From Parvularcula maris (GTDB lineage: Bacteria > Pseudomonadota > Alphaproteobacteria > Caulobacterales > Parvularculaceae), in the NCBI RefSeq assembly GCF_024505085.1, contig NZ_JANIBC010000001.1:620001-684000 (forward strand): a DNA stretch of 64,000 nt. Reading direction: 5' to 3'. The position numbers and the translations under genes are program-made. The notes beneath the pieces were generated by a model. That model did no database searches and had not been told where the DNA came from. It saw only the letters and a list, made by a program, of their open reading frames with translations. Positions 32,096 to 43,848 of this stretch are shown here, piece after piece (position 1 is the stretch's first letter; the number at the start of each line of letters is the position of its first letter).

Positions 32096-32131
32096 GAGGG
32101 CGTCCTCAGAACTAATTCCGTCAATTACTCG

Positions 32132-32325
32132 GGCGTTTCTATCCTCAGCAAACGCCGGTGGCCCCCTCCGCCCTTCGGGCACCTCCCCCACTGCGTAGGG
32201 GAGGGAAGCAGAACCAACGTCCGCTCTCTGTATCGCTCCCCTCTAGAGGGGGAGCTGCCGGCAGGCTGAGGGGGAGGAGCCACCAGCGCCTATGTTTTCA
32301 TCTGTTTGCTAAGGATAGAAACGCC
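32132..32325. repeat. MITE-like element with 22-bp terminal inverted repeats
   Basis: Bases 32132-32153 and 32304-32325 are inverted repeats matching at 21 of 22 positions. They bound a 194-bp segment with no coding capacity that contains a 116-bp dispersed repeat (32162-32277). The flanks are AT-richer than the genome. No target-site duplication is obvious. The structure resembles a miniature inverted-repeat element or a large cruciform. Apart from these repeats, nothing else is seen in the 509-bp gap 31944-32452 except the sigma-54 promoter at 31981. Confidence 0.6.
32162..32277 (+). repeat. Dispersed 116-bp repeat, copy 1
   Basis: It begins CCCCCTCCGCCC, has a CACCTCCCCCA...TAGGGGAGGGAAGCAG block, and ends GGGGGAGCTGCCGGCAG then GCTGAGGGGGAG. 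A second copy lies at 62521-62636 in the opposite orientation. The middle (about 32217-32245) is variable between copies while both ends are nearly identical. Confidence 0.85.
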
Positions 32326-32452
32326 ATTATTTATCCTCACTCGATATAGTAAACATCAACCTCTCCCTTCGAAGAGATTAGCGCAACCACCCTCGGCGGG
32401 GGTTTCCGGCACCGCCGTCGAAACCGACCCACTAGCACCAGAGCGAGGCAGC

Positions 32453-35482
<3,030 letters not shown>

Positions 35483-35586
35483 GCCTAAGAGCTAGAGCAG
35501 GGTTGGCCTTCGGCGTCAAAGCGGCGATAGTGCTCACTGTAGCGTGAAAGAGCGACACGGGTTGGAAGGGCTCTAAGGGGTTGGAC

Positions 35587-36009
35587 ATGGCTGGGATGAG
35601 AAACCTGATCGGCGGGGCACTGCTGCTCGCCGCCTGCGGCAGCGAAGCGGGGGTGGTGCAGGAGAGCGATCTGCCGGAGGAGATGCAGGACATCTTGCCC
35701 GAGGGCCTCGCCTCCGAGCGGACGCCGGTGGAGATCCGCGATGCCAAGTGCCTTCTTTGGCCCTCCAACTTCCGCGGTGCCTGCAAGTTCGAGCCTCGCG
35801 GGCGCGGCTCCTTCGCCGTCACCCTGGAAGAGGGCGACATGTTCTACGACGACGTGTCCGAGATCCTCGTCTCCGTCTTCCTGCCCGGCGAGGCCGACGT
35901 TCGCGCGCTGACCACGACCGGCGGCAGCACCTATGTGGGCGAGGCGAAGCGGTCGGAGAGCTATCCGGCCTGCTGGATCGGTAAGGGGTTCTCGGTCTGC
36001 GCCTACTAA
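35587..36009 (+). CDS. Predicted lipoprotein of unknown function
   Basis: 140 residues. The start ATG 35587 is six bases after an AAGGGG site; in-frame TTG 35581 and ATG 35596 are alternatives. A short hydrophobic signal ends in lipobox LLAAC-G. The mature protein has four further cysteines (AKCLLW, GACKFE, PACWIG, SVCAY), which could form two disulfides. No family is recognised. It diverges from the helicase gene. Confidence 0.7.
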   Translation: MAGMRNLIGGALLLAACGSEAGVVQESDLPEEMQDILPEGLASERTPVEIRDAKCLLWPSNFRGACKFEPRGRGSFAVTLEEGDMFYDDVSEILVSVFLPGEADVRALTTTGGSTYVGEAKRSESYPACWIGKGFSVCAY

Positions 36010-36093
36010 GCCGACATCTCTCAGCTCTGATCTTTTTCCCCGCTCCGCGTGTTGCTAGCACAGGCGAAGCAGCACGAGGATAAGCGGAGGCCG

Positions 36094-36975
36094 ATGAAGC
36101 TTCAGGGCGAGGTCGAACGGGTGGAGATCGACGGCGAGCGGCGCATGTCGCTGGCCCGCTACGGCGATACCGATGCGCCGCGTGTCCTCCTCTTCGACCC
36201 CGGCTCCTTCGGCATCTACGCGGACGGCCACCACATCGCCTTGGACCTGGCGAGGCGCGGTTGGTACTGTATCCTCACGACCAGGGCGGGGATGTACGGC
36301 TCCGACCCGCTGCCCGAGGGCCAGCCGCCCCTGCCGAGCTTTCACGTGCAGGACATGGAGCGGGTGCTCGACCGGCTGGAGGTGAGCCGCAAGGTGGTCC
36401 TTGCCGGGCACTCCATGGCCGGGGTCAGGGTGCATCTTGCGGGCTGCATGATCCCCGACCGGCTAGCCGGGCTGGCGCTGCTAGACGCGGTCTGCCCGTC
36501 GCTGATGAGGGGTCTGCGTTGGGCGGGCTGGATCGCCTGGGCGAGGGGGATCGGTCAGGCGGGCGCCAAGGTCGCGGGCACGGCCCTCGGCGATTTCGTG
36601 GAGACGCTGCACCCGAACATCCTCGAGCTCGAAGGCCCGCCGCGGGCGGACAAGCTCGCCTCGATCAACTCCGAGCAGCACCTGCGCACCGCCGCCGAGG
36701 AGGTGGCCGTCACCGAGAAGAAGGCGCTCGACGACACGATCGAGCCCGCGCTGCACCTGCCGTCTTTCTTCGCCACCGCCACCCCGGTCAGCCAGGGGAC
36801 CACGGCGCTGCTGCAGGAATATACCGAGGCGGGGACCTGGGCGCGGCGCATCCACTTCGCCAAGGAGGGGCACATGTCCATGCTCACCCCGCCCTGCGCC
36901 GCGCAGATCGCCGACGGCATCGAGGATGTCTGGATGCACGCCGAGGCGAAGCTGCCCGCCGCCATCGCCGTCTAG
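36094..36975 (+). CDS. Alpha/beta hydrolase
   Basis: 293 residues from ATG 36094, chosen for the GGAGG ribosome binding site just upstream. The nucleophile elbow is AGHSMAG (Ser nucleophile, about residue 111), with a likely catalytic His in AKEGHMSML near the end and the oxyanion region LLFDPGSFGIYADG. No signal peptide, so cytoplasmic. Substrate not predictable. rluA follows after 3 bp, so the two are likely cotranscribed. Confidence 0.85.
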   Translation: MKLQGEVERVEIDGERRMSLARYGDTDAPRVLLFDPGSFGIYADGHHIALDLARRGWYCILTTRAGMYGSDPLPEGQPPLPSFHVQDMERVLDRLEVSRKVVLAGHSMAGVRVHLAGCMIPDRLAGLALLDAVCPSLMRGLRWAGWIAWARGIGQAGAKVAGTALGDFVETLHPNILELEGPPRADKLASINSEQHLRTAAEEVAVTEKKALDDTIEPALHLPSFFATATPVSQGTTALLQEYTEAGTWARRIHFAKEGHMSMLTPPCAAQIADGIEDVWMHAEAKLPAAIAV

Positions 36976-36978
36976 CCC

Positions 36979-37626
36979 TTGCCCCTGCCGCTCAAGCCCT
37001 ACCGGCCGCCGCTGGAGCCGCGCCTGACGCTCCTTCACGTCGACGAGGCGCTGATCGTCGCCGACAAGCCCGCGGGGCTTCTCTCCGTCCCCGGACGGTG
37101 TGAGCCGGACTGTCTGGAGGCGAGGGTGAGGGAGGCCCATCCCGAAGCGCTCACCGTCCACCGGCTCGACATGGCGACCTCCGGCGTGATGCTCTTCGCA
37201 CGAAGCAAGGAGGCGCTGGCGCATCTGGGCAAGCAGTTCGAGAAGCGCATGACGAGGAAGCGCTACATCGCCGTGGTCGAGGGCAGGGTGGAAGCGGAGA
37301 GCGGCACGGTCGACGCGCCAATGCGCTGCGACTGGCCCAACCGCCCGCTGCAGATGATCTGCGAAAAGCACGGCAGACCGGCCCTGACCCACTGGCGGGT
37401 GCTGAAGCGGGTAGGGGAGTCGACGAGGCTTGCGCTCACCCCCGTCACCGGTCGCTCGCACCAGCTCCGCGTGCATATGGCCTCGATCGGACACCCGATC
37501 CTGGGGGATGAGTGGTACGGGGACGAACACTCCGCACCCAGACTGCTGCTGCATGCGGAGGAGCTGGCGGTACGGCATCCGATCGGGGGTAGTGAGGTGG
37601 TGTTCCGCTCCGAGGTGCCATTCTGA
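36979..37626 (+). CDS. rluA: RluA-type rRNA/tRNA pseudouridine synthase
   Basis: 215 residues, very close in layout to E. coli RluA, which makes pseudouridine at 23S U746 and tRNA U32. DKPAGLLSVPGR, the catalytic HRLDMATSG (Asp nucleophile), CDWPNRPLQMICE, TGRSHQLRVHMASIGHPILGD and APRLLLHAEEL are all present. No ATG precedes the core, so the TTG at 36979, three bases after the upstream stop, is taken as start. Confidence 0.9.
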   Translation: MPLPLKPYRPPLEPRLTLLHVDEALIVADKPAGLLSVPGRCEPDCLEARVREAHPEALTVHRLDMATSGVMLFARSKEALAHLGKQFEKRMTRKRYIAVVEGRVEAESGTVDAPMRCDWPNRPLQMICEKHGRPALTHWRVLKRVGESTRLALTPVTGRSHQLRVHMASIGHPILGDEWYGDEHSAPRLLLHAEELAVRHPIGGSEVVFRSEVPF

Positions 37627-37690
37627 GTTCTGTCCCCGTAGGGTGGACGCCGGAGGCGGCCACCTCTTCTGGGCGGTATGCTTCCTTCCG

Positions 37691-37818
37691 CCGTCATCCC
37701 GGACAGCGAAGCTGATCCGGGACCCATGGCCTGACGTTACGATCCGCTCGGTCCGGTGCGTTCGTGAGAGCTGACCGGTCCATGGGTCCCGGATAGCCTT
37801 CGGCTTCCGGGATGACGG
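37691..37818. repeat. Palindromic repeat family 2, copy 1
   Basis: Outer 13-bp arms CCGTCATCCCGGA and TCCGGGATGACGG are perfect inverted repeats, and inner arms carry GGGACCCATGG and CCATGGGTCCC. The same outer and inner arms occur at 39485-39616, with a different centre. Confidence 0.88.
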
Positions 37819-37933
37819 TCGAAGGCGGGCAACACGACCACCCGCTCGGCGCGGGCATAAGAGACGAACGGGGACCCGGCGCGCGGCGGATCGCTTCGCA
37901 ATCCGCCCTACGGCCCCTGCTTTTTCATCCGCT

Positions 37934-38040
37934 TTCCCACGGCGTAGCGAAGCGTAGACCGTGGGACCCATCTCCTGCCGCCTGTGTGCTGCTTGGTCCG
38001 CTTTGTGATGGGTCCCATGGATCGCTGCGCGACCATGGGA
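37934..38040. repeat. Palindromic repeat related to family 2
   Basis: TCCCACGG...CCGTGGGACCCAT at the left is mirrored by ATGGGTCCCATGG...ACCATGGGA at the right. It shares the GGGACCCAT core with family 2 but not its CCGTCATCCCGGA ends. Confidence 0.65.
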
Positions 38041-38120
38041 AGGCGTGGGGAGGAGATGTGGACCTTGGAGATAAAGGGGGGGGGAGAGCGCCGAGCGGCG
38101 GAAAAGCTTCGCGATCCGCC

Positions 38121-39251
38121 CTAACTCTTCCGCCCAAGCCGTCCGGGTACGTCCATCAGCAGCCTTTGCGCCAGATAGTCCGGGCCCGCCTCGATGAGGC
38201 CGTCGGCGATGAAGGGGGCTTCGGAGAAGTAGGCGATGGCCATGCCGGCCTGGTAGCAGGCGGAGACGGCGGCGCCGACGCGGCGGGAGGCGTCGAACTT
38301 GGTGATGATGCAGCGGCGCACGCCGAGGTCCGCAAAGGCGGTGATCCAATCCGTGTGCTCACCGACATCGCCGGAGGCGGGGATGACGAGGATCATCTCG
38401 GCGCCGAGGCTCTCCCGGAAGGCGCGCACGGCGTTGACATCGGCGCTGGCGAAGGGGCTGACACCGGGGGTGTCGAGGATGATGCCCTCTTTGGGTCGCT
38501 CCTGGCGCATGATCTGGGCGACCTCGCGCGGCTCCTCGACCGCCCAGAAGCGGGTGTCGAGGGCGTCGGCATAGGTCTGCATCTGCTCGACCGCGCCCGC
38601 CCGGCCCACATCGGCGGAGACGAAGGCGATGCGGCCCCCTTGGGCGGCGGCGCTGGCGGCGATCTTGGCGGCGGAGGATGTTTTGCCCGCCCCCGTCTGG
38701 CCGATCAGCATGATCGGCACGTCGCGCATGATGTTGAGGGGGGCAAAACGCAGGACTCTGGCGAGTGCGAAGCTCAAGCGTGCGGCCTCGTCGCCCCGGC
38801 CTGCGTAGTCGTGGGCCTCGTCGGCGAGGGCGCGGATGAGGCGCTGGGAAAGGCCGTGACGGCCGAGGCGATGCTCCCACTCGGCGAAGATCGGATCGCC
38901 TGAGCCCGACCGGCCGCTGGCGAGCTTCTTCGAGAAATCGCCGCGCAGCGTGCCCATAGCGCCGCCCTCGGGCTCCTTCGCCGCCTCTGCATCGTCCGTG
39001 ACGCGGGGCTCCTTGAGACCGCCGAGGGAGGGGGCGGGCGCAGGCTCGCTCGACCTGCCGCGCGCGAAGAGGCCCCCGGAAGAGCCGCCCTCGCCCTTGA
39101 AGAGGGGCTGGCCCTTCTTGATGGCGCGAATCTCGACACCGCCGTCCTGGCTTCGGCGCACGGCGAGCACCACGCCGTCATCGCCCAGCGTGCGCTTCAT
39201 CGCGCGCTTGGCCTCGTCAATAGTGGCTCCGTAGAAGGTCTGATAGCTCAT
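38121..39251 (-). CDS. flhF: FlhF-like SRP-family GTPase
   Basis: 376 residues. The N-terminal part (MSYQTFYGATIDEAKRAMKRTLGDDGVVLAVRR) matches the FlhF B domain. A disordered region follows, then an N-G domain with G1 LIGQTGAGKTSSAAKIA (about 185), DTPG in GIILDTPGVSPF, and TKFDASRRVGAA. FlhF places or activates the polar flagellum with FlhG. The upstream open frame to 39422 has no family match and ATG 39251 begins the conserved part. No other flagellar gene is in the window, so this copy is isolated. Confidence 0.85.
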   Translation of the reverse strand: MSYQTFYGATIDEAKRAMKRTLGDDGVVLAVRRSQDGGVEIRAIKKGQPLFKGEGGSSGGLFARGRSSEPAPAPSLGGLKEPRVTDDAEAAKEPEGGAMGTLRGDFSKKLASGRSGSGDPIFAEWEHRLGRHGLSQRLIRALADEAHDYAGRGDEAARLSFALARVLRFAPLNIMRDVPIMLIGQTGAGKTSSAAKIAASAAAQGGRIAFVSADVGRAGAVEQMQTYADALDTRFWAVEEPREVAQIMRQERPKEGIILDTPGVSPFASADVNAVRAFRESLGAEMILVIPASGDVGEHTDWITAFADLGVRRCIITKFDASRRVGAAVSACYQAGMAIAYFSEAPFIADGLIEAGPDYLAQRLLMDVPGRLGRKS

Positions 39252-39484
39252 CGGCGCAGGCTGGGTTCCATCACCATCACTCCGGCGTAGAGGCTGTTGC
39301 CTCTTCGACCAAGTCTCTTCTCGCCCGTTCCAGAAGATCGGGCCCGCCCCTGAACCTAGGGGCTCGTAGCGAAGGCCGAAAGAGTGGTGCTGCATGGTCT
39401 GCCCTAGCGCGTGACTGCTCACCGCCAGGTTGCAAGGGTTGTGCCGCGCGTGCGGGGTTCGCCTCTAGGGAGGACGCACCCCTA

Positions 39485-39616
39485 CCGTCATCCCGGAAGC
39501 CGCAGGCTATCTGGGACCCATGGACCACTCGTTGTTGCCCTATCAGCCGTCGGTTATAATGGAGCGTTCAGTCCATGGGTCCCGGATAAGCGCTTCCGCG
39601 CTTTCCGGGATGACGG
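39485..39616. repeat. Palindromic repeat family 2, copy 2
   Basis: It has the same 13-bp outer arms and GGGACCCATGG/CCATGGGTCCC inner arms as 37691-37818, around an AT-richer centre with GGTTATAATGG. It lies between flhF and the sciP terminator. The rest of the 434-bp gap 39252-39685 shows no gene. Confidence 0.88.
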
Positions 39617-39630
39617 CGAAGGTTCAAACG

Positions 39631-39668
39631 AAAAAGCCCGCCCCCGCTTCCGCGGGGCCGGGCTTTTT
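39631..39668 (-). terminator. Terminator after sciP
   Basis: AAAAAGCCCG-CCCCCGC-TTCC-GCGGGG-CCGGGCTTTTTT forms a long GC stem with A and T tracts on both sides, so it can act in both directions. It lies 17 bp beyond the sciP stop on the minus strand. Confidence 0.88.
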
Positions 39669-39685
39669 TCAGATGTGCGACCGGC

Positions 39686-39967
39686 TTAGCGGTACTGCTG
39701 AATGCGGGTGGCGCGCAGGCCCTGCATCCCGTGCTTGTCGATCGCTTTCTCCCAGGAGTGGAACTCCTCCTCGGTGATGCCGTAGCGTTCGCACGCGGCT
39801 TCAAAGCTCAGGAGACCTCCGCGAACGGCGGTGACCACCTCGGCCTTGCGACGGATCACCCAGCGCTTGGTCGTGGGCGAAGGAAGGTCGGCGAGGGTCA
39901 ACGGGGTCCCATCAGGCCCGATGACGTAAGGTTCGCGCTGCTGCCTCCGCTGCATGAAAGCTTCCAT
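39686..39967 (-). CDS. sciP: CtrA inhibitor SciP (DUF1153)
   Basis: 93 residues, the same length as Caulobacter SciP. The DUF1153 helix-turn-helix is clear: LPSPTTKRWVIRRKAEVVTAVRGGLLSFEAACERYGIT and SWEKAIDKHGMQGLRATRIQQYR. In Caulobacter it binds the master regulator CtrA and blocks activation of CtrA-dependent genes in G1, linking this region to cell-cycle control. ATG 39967 is chosen for a GGGGAA ribosome binding site five bases upstream; a TTG at 39979 would add four residues. It is monocistronic with its own terminator. Confidence 0.93.
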   Translation of the reverse strand: MEAFMQRRQQREPYVIGPDGTPLTLADLPSPTTKRWVIRRKAEVVTAVRGGLLSFEAACERYGITEEEFHSWEKAIDKHGMQGLRATRIQQYR

Positions 39968-40207
39968 ACTGTTCCCCAACTTGTCGCCACCCCCACGGCG
40001 GCATCGATAGGCTCGATAAGCCGTGAGACTACATAACGCCGGCTAAGAACCGCCTAAGCGATAGGGTGAAGATGTCCTGAACCCCGCAAGAAATAAGGCC
40101 TTTTTGGGGCAAACTTTGTGCCGGGGAGGGACAGGTGAGCGCTTCTGTTCCGCCCTGGAACACAGGGTGAAGAGAGGCTGACCGAAAAGCCTAAAGAGCG
40201 CAGGCGC

Positions 40208-40642
40208 TCACCGGCGGCGGAGGAACAGCGCGCCGAGACCGTAGGAAAGCCCGGTCAGACCGATGATGACCGAAGCCGCCACGTGGAACTGATCGAAGGG
40301 TTTGGAGAAATCCGCCGCGGGGAGCTGATGGACCAGCGCCGATGCGCGCAGGAGAAAGAGGGCTGCAATCAGGCCGAGCGCTAGCCTTGTCAGCGGCAGC
40401 TTAGGAGGGCGCCCAGTCGCCGACCAGCCGTAAGCCGCGAAGACCAGAAGGATCAGCGCGATGGCGCTCGTGACGACCGGCCCCTGCCAGGTTCCGTCGC
40501 GAAAGGACTCGGTCACCCACAAAGGCGCTCCGGCGAAAGCCACCCAGGACGGATCACCGAATATCAGCGCGACATGGAAGAGGGCAGCGGCCACCAGCGC
40601 AGCTGATGAAAGAAGAACGCCGACACCGATAAGCTTGCGCAT
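40208..40642 (-). CDS. Small four-helix membrane protein
   Basis: 144 residues with four predicted membrane segments: [59 protein letters not shown] and [20 protein letters not shown]. It ends FLRRR. An AGAAGAT site precedes the ATG. No family is recognised. It is divergent from aspS (90-bp gap). Confidence 0.75.
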   Translation of the reverse strand: MRKLIGVGVLLSSAALVAAALFHVALIFGDPSWVAFAGAPLWVTESFRDGTWQGPVVTSAIALILLVFAAYGWSATGRPPKLPLTRLALGLIAALFLLRASALVHQLPAADFSKPFDQFHVAASVIIGLTGLSYGLGALFLRRR

Positions 40643-40732
40643 CTTCTTCCCCTAGGGCAGCCCGCTTCAGATAGCTTGACCCTGCCGAACAGGCGATGCA
40701 ATGGCCCAGGGCTTAGCGAAGAGGTTTCCACG

Positions 40733-42562
40733 ATGCATCCCTACAGGTCCCACCACTGTGCCGAGCTCCGCAAGGAAGATGTCGGCTCCGAGGTCAGGCT
40801 CTCCGGCTGGGTGCACAGGAAGCGCGACCATGGCGGCATCCTGTTCATCGACCTGCGCGACCACTACGGCATCACGCAGGTTCTCTGCGAGCCTGAGTTC
40901 GAGGACTTCGCAGCCGTCGATGCCGTGCGCGCCGAGAGCTGCATCAGGGTCGAGGGCAAGGTGGTCGCCAGAGCCGAGGACCAGGTGAACGAGAACCTGC
41001 CCACCGGCGCCATCGAGGTGCGCATCACCAAGTTCGAGGTGCTGTCCGCTGCCGGTGACCTGCCCCTGCCAGTCTTCCAGGAGCCCGACTACCCCGAAGA
41101 CATCCGCATGCGGCACCGCTATTTGGACCTCCGCCGCGAGACCATGCACAAGAACATCGTGCTGCGCTCGAACGTGGTGCGTGAGCTGCGCCGGGGCATG
41201 GAGGATGCGGGCTTCACCGAGTACCAGACACCGATCCTGACGGCCTCCAGCCCGGAAGGCGCGAGGGACTTCCTGGTGCCCTCACGTCTTCACCCTGGAA
41301 AATTCTTCGCGCTGCCCCAGGCGCCGCAGATCTTCAAGCAGCTCATCATGGTGTCGGGCTTCGACCGCTACTTCCAGATCGCGCCGTGCTTTAGAGACGA
41401 GGATGCACGGGCCGACCGCTCCGCCGGTGAGTTCTACCAGCTCGATGTCGAGATGAGCTTCGTCGAGCAGCACGAGGTCTGGGACACGACCGGCCCCGTG
41501 GTGGCGCGGGCCTTCGAGCTTCATGCCGGTGAGCGCAAGGTGGACCCCTACGAGAGCTGGGCCAAGATCCCCTACGCCGACAGCATGCTGCGCTACGGCA
41601 CCGACAAGCCCGACCTGCGCGTGCCGCTTCAGATGCAGGTGGTGACCGAGCACTTCAAAGGCTCGGGCTTCAAGATCTTTGCGTCGATGGCGGAGGACCC
41701 CGAGAAGCAGATTCGCGCCATCCCCGCGCCGGGTGGCGGGTCCAGGGCGTTCTGTGACCGGATGAACTCCTGGGCGCAGAAACAGGGCCTGCCGGGCATG
41801 GGCTACATCATGTTCGACGACGGCGACGGCAAAGGCCCCCTCGCCAAGAATATCGGCGCCGAGCGCACCCATGCCATCCGCGACCAGCTTGGCTTGTCTG
41901 CGGGCGATGCCGCCTTCTTCCTCGCCGGTAAGGTCGAAGAGTTCGAGCGCGTGGCGGGTCTCGCCCGTGTCGAGATCGCGCAGAGCCTGGCCGAGCAGGG
42001 CAAGATCATGCCGGACGGCACGCCGATCTTCGACGAGGCTCGCTTCGCCTTCTGCTGGATCGTCGACTTCCCGATGTATGAGTGGGACGAGGAGCGCAAG
42101 AAGGTCGAGTTCGGCCACAACCCCTTCTCCATGCCGCAAGGGGGCCTCGCGGCGCTCGAGAAAGCCGAGACGGCTGAGCAGATCCTGCAGCTCAAGGCCA
42201 ACCAGTACGACCTGGTCTGCAACGGCTACGAGATGGCCTCCGGTGCCATCCGTAACCACAAGCCCGAAGTGATGTATGCGGCCTTTGCCAAGGCGGGCTA
42301 CGGCGCGGAAGTGGTCGAGCGCGAGTTCGGCGGTATGCTGAACGCCTTCAAATACGGCGCCCCGCCCCACGGCGGCATCGCCTATGGCGTCGACCGCATC
42401 GTCATGCTGCTCGCCGACCAGGAAAACATCCGTGAGGTGACGATGTTCCCGCTCACCCAAAACGCCGAGGACCTGCTTCTCGGCGCGCCCTCGGAGGCTT
42501 CTCCCGAGCAGCTCAAGGATGTGCACATCAAGGTGGTGAAGCCGATTGAGGAGGCTTCGTAG
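40733..42562 (+). CDS. aspS: Aspartyl-tRNA synthetase
   Basis: 609 residues. It charges tRNA-Asp, and in bacteria without AsnRS also tRNA-Asn. The N-terminal OB fold is [22 protein letters not shown], motif 2 is [16 protein letters not shown], and motif 3 [15 protein letters not shown]. The bacterial insertion domain lies between. ATG 40733 is used because the family starts with MHPYRSHxC; the upstream in-frame ATG at 40676 adds 19 unrelated residues. A symmetrical hairpin follows the stop. Confidence 0.96.
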   Translation: MHPYRSHHCAELRKEDVGSEVRLSGWVHRKRDHGGILFIDLRDHYGITQVLCEPEFEDFAAVDAVRAESCIRVEGKVVARAEDQVNENLPTGAIEVRITKFEVLSAAGDLPLPVFQEPDYPEDIRMRHRYLDLRRETMHKNIVLRSNVVRELRRGMEDAGFTEYQTPILTASSPEGARDFLVPSRLHPGKFFALPQAPQIFKQLIMVSGFDRYFQIAPCFRDEDARADRSAGEFYQLDVEMSFVEQHEVWDTTGPVVARAFELHAGERKVDPYESWAKIPYADSMLRYGTDKPDLRVPLQMQVVTEHFKGSGFKIFASMAEDPEKQIRAIPAPGGGSRAFCDRMNSWAQKQGLPGMGYIMFDDGDGKGPLAKNIGAERTHAIRDQLGLSAGDAAFFLAGKVEEFERVAGLARVEIAQSLAEQGKIMPDGTPIFDEARFAFCWIVDFPMYEWDEERKKVEFGHNPFSMPQGGLAALEKAETAEQILQLKANQYDLVCNGYEMASGAIRNHKPEVMYAAFAKAGYGAEVVEREFGGMLNAFKYGAPPHGGIAYGVDRIVMLLADQENIREVTMFPLTQNAEDLLLGAPSEASPEQLKDVHIKVVKPIEEAS

Positions 42563-42581
42563 CCGGTTCGCTGCAAGCGAA

Positions 42582-42606
42582 AGAAAAGGTCCGGGGGACC
42601 TTTTCT
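42582..42606. terminator. Symmetrical terminator hairpin after aspS
   Basis: A perfect 11-bp stem (AGAAAAGGTCC / GGACCTTTTCT) with a 3-G loop. The T-rich 3' arm (TTTT) acts as the tail. It lies 19 bp after the aspS stop. Confidence 0.7.
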
Positions 42607-42649
42607 AGGCGCAGAAGGGCACAGCAGGGGCGCTTTTTTAGGGAGCGAG

Positions 42650-43075
42650 ATGTTGCTTCGTCTCTTTGCGATCTCCATCGTGGCGCTGGTGCTGACGAGC
42701 TGTGCCTCTGCACCTCGCCCAGTTGCTGAGGAAGAGGAGCTGACCGGCGTTTGGCGCCTCATCGCCGTCGGCGCGCCCGAAGGGCTTCCGGACGGCAGCG
42801 TCCAGCTTCTCTCATTCCGCGAGGACGGTGTAACCGTTCATCGGTGCCCAGGGGAGCCGCTACCACTAGCTTTTCGCGACGGTAGGCTCCGACGGGATCC
42901 GTCCCGAGGCAGCAACGAACTCATCCTGACTGAGTGTCCCAAAACTACCTGGGCGCCAACATACCGCTACATCGACCGTGTACTCTATGCCGAGCCCGAG
43001 CTGAAATTCGCCGGGCGGAGGCTCATCATTACCGCCGATACGGGAGAGTTGCTCGTGCTCAAACGGCACCACTGA
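42650..43075 (+). CDS. Predicted lipoprotein of unknown function
   Basis: 141 residues. Signal peptide and lipobox MLLRLFAISIVALVLTSC-A. The mature part begins EELTGVWRLIAVGAPEGLPDGS and looks like a small beta-barrel lipocalin- or META-like domain, with an ILTECPKTTW strand and a second Cys in TVHRCPGE. Family not firmly recognised. AGGGAGCG lies upstream of the ATG. Confidence 0.7.
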   Translation: MLLRLFAISIVALVLTSCASAPRPVAEEEELTGVWRLIAVGAPEGLPDGSVQLLSFREDGVTVHRCPGEPLPLAFRDGRLRRDPSRGSNELILTECPKTTWAPTYRYIDRVLYAEPELKFAGRRLIITADTGELLVLKRHH

Positions 43076-43132
43076 GCCAGAACCGGCGGTACTGCGCACT
43101 GCCAACACTCACCCCTAACAAAACCTTACCGG

Positions 43133-43149
43133 TTGGCACGGAAGCTGCA
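43133..43149 (+). promoter_or_regulatory. Sigma-54 promoter for VPLPA protein B
   Basis: TTGGCACGGAAGCTGCA matches TGGCACG-N4-TTGCA with one difference (CTGC). GG and GC are correctly spaced, and the predicted start near 43160 is about 21 nt before the ATG. It lies in the 105-bp gap before the gene. Confidence 0.75.
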
Positions 43150-43180
43150 GGAGGCGTCAGATCGCAACTGGGGTCCCACC

Positions 43181-43810
43181 ATGAAGAAGTTTCTAGCAAC
43201 CACGCTCTCCATAGCGGCACTCACGGGCATGTCCCACGCCGCCATGCTCGACGGCGGTAACGTTCACATCCTCATCGACGGCGTCGTCGGGCAGGGCGTC
43301 AGCACCATCACCTTCTCCGGCTCGTCCACCACGACCGGCGATGACAGCATCCGTCAGACCGGCGTAGGCGGGTGGAGCCAAGGCGACACGTTCCAGCCAG
43401 GGGGCACCGGCCAGCTCCTCTCCGATCCGCTGATCCAGGACGCACTCTTCAACCTCACCGGCAACGCGTTCATCACTATCGGCGGCGTGACCAACACGAT
43501 CACGCAGATCTTCCTCGATGAGGACGCCCCCGACAATGCCGACGATCTCGGTTTCCGCTTCGCCATCGAGCAGAACTACACCGGCAACAGCGAAGTTACC
43601 TTTGGCGGGACGGGTACCATCGACCTCGACATCTCGGCCTTCAATGTCGGCACCTATTTCAACACCGTCGACAATGTCGGCGATCTTGCCCGACTGGGCG
43701 AAGTCATGGTGACGGTCACCGCCAGCGAGGTCCCGGTGCCGGGCGCACTTCCCCTAATGGCTGCGGGAATGGCCGGTCTCGGCTTCGCCAAGCGCCGCCG
43801 CAAGGCCTGA
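43181..43810 (+). CDS. VPLPA-type PEP-CTERM sorting-signal protein (B)
   Basis: 209 residues from ATG 43181, which opens a signal peptide (MKKFLATTLSIAALTGMSHA). The Thr/Gly/Asn-rich body ends in the sorting signal VPVPGALPLMAAGMAGLGFA then KRRRKA. It should be exported and processed by an exosortase-like enzyme elsewhere in the genome. ATG 43133 in the same frame lies inside the promoter and is rejected. The leader shares CTGGGGxCCCAC just before the ATG with protein A. Confidence 0.85.
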   Translation: MKKFLATTLSIAALTGMSHAAMLDGGNVHILIDGVVGQGVSTITFSGSSTTTGDDSIRQTGVGGWSQGDTFQPGGTGQLLSDPLIQDALFNLTGNAFITIGGVTNTITQIFLDEDAPDNADDLGFRFAIEQNYTGNSEVTFGGTGTIDLDISAFNVGTYFNTVDNVGDLARLGEVMVTVTASEVPVPGALPLMAAGMAGLGFAKRRRKA

Positions 43811-43848
43811 CCCTGTTCGGAGGGAGGTCCAGGCGCTAAACCTGCGTC

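Larger units (their letters stand above)
37627..38120. other. Repeat-filled 494-bp gap without genes
   Basis: No credible coding frame is seen. The gap holds three palindromic repeats: 37691-37818, 37934-38040, and small GGCGGATCGC...ATCCGCC hairpins at 37885-37907 and about 38096-38120. All share pieces such as GGGACCCATGG. Most of the gap is therefore made of inverted repeats between rluA and the convergent flhF. Confidence 0.7.

Noticed and set aside
36481-38349. A 622-codon minus-strand frame across the hydrolase, rluA and the repeat gap
   Set aside because: It crosses three unrelated units including palindromic repeats, and both plus-strand genes under it have clear catalytic motifs.
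39252-39422. A longer N-terminus for FlhF
   Set aside because: The upstream frame has no family similarity and the conserved FlhF start begins exactly at ATG 39251.
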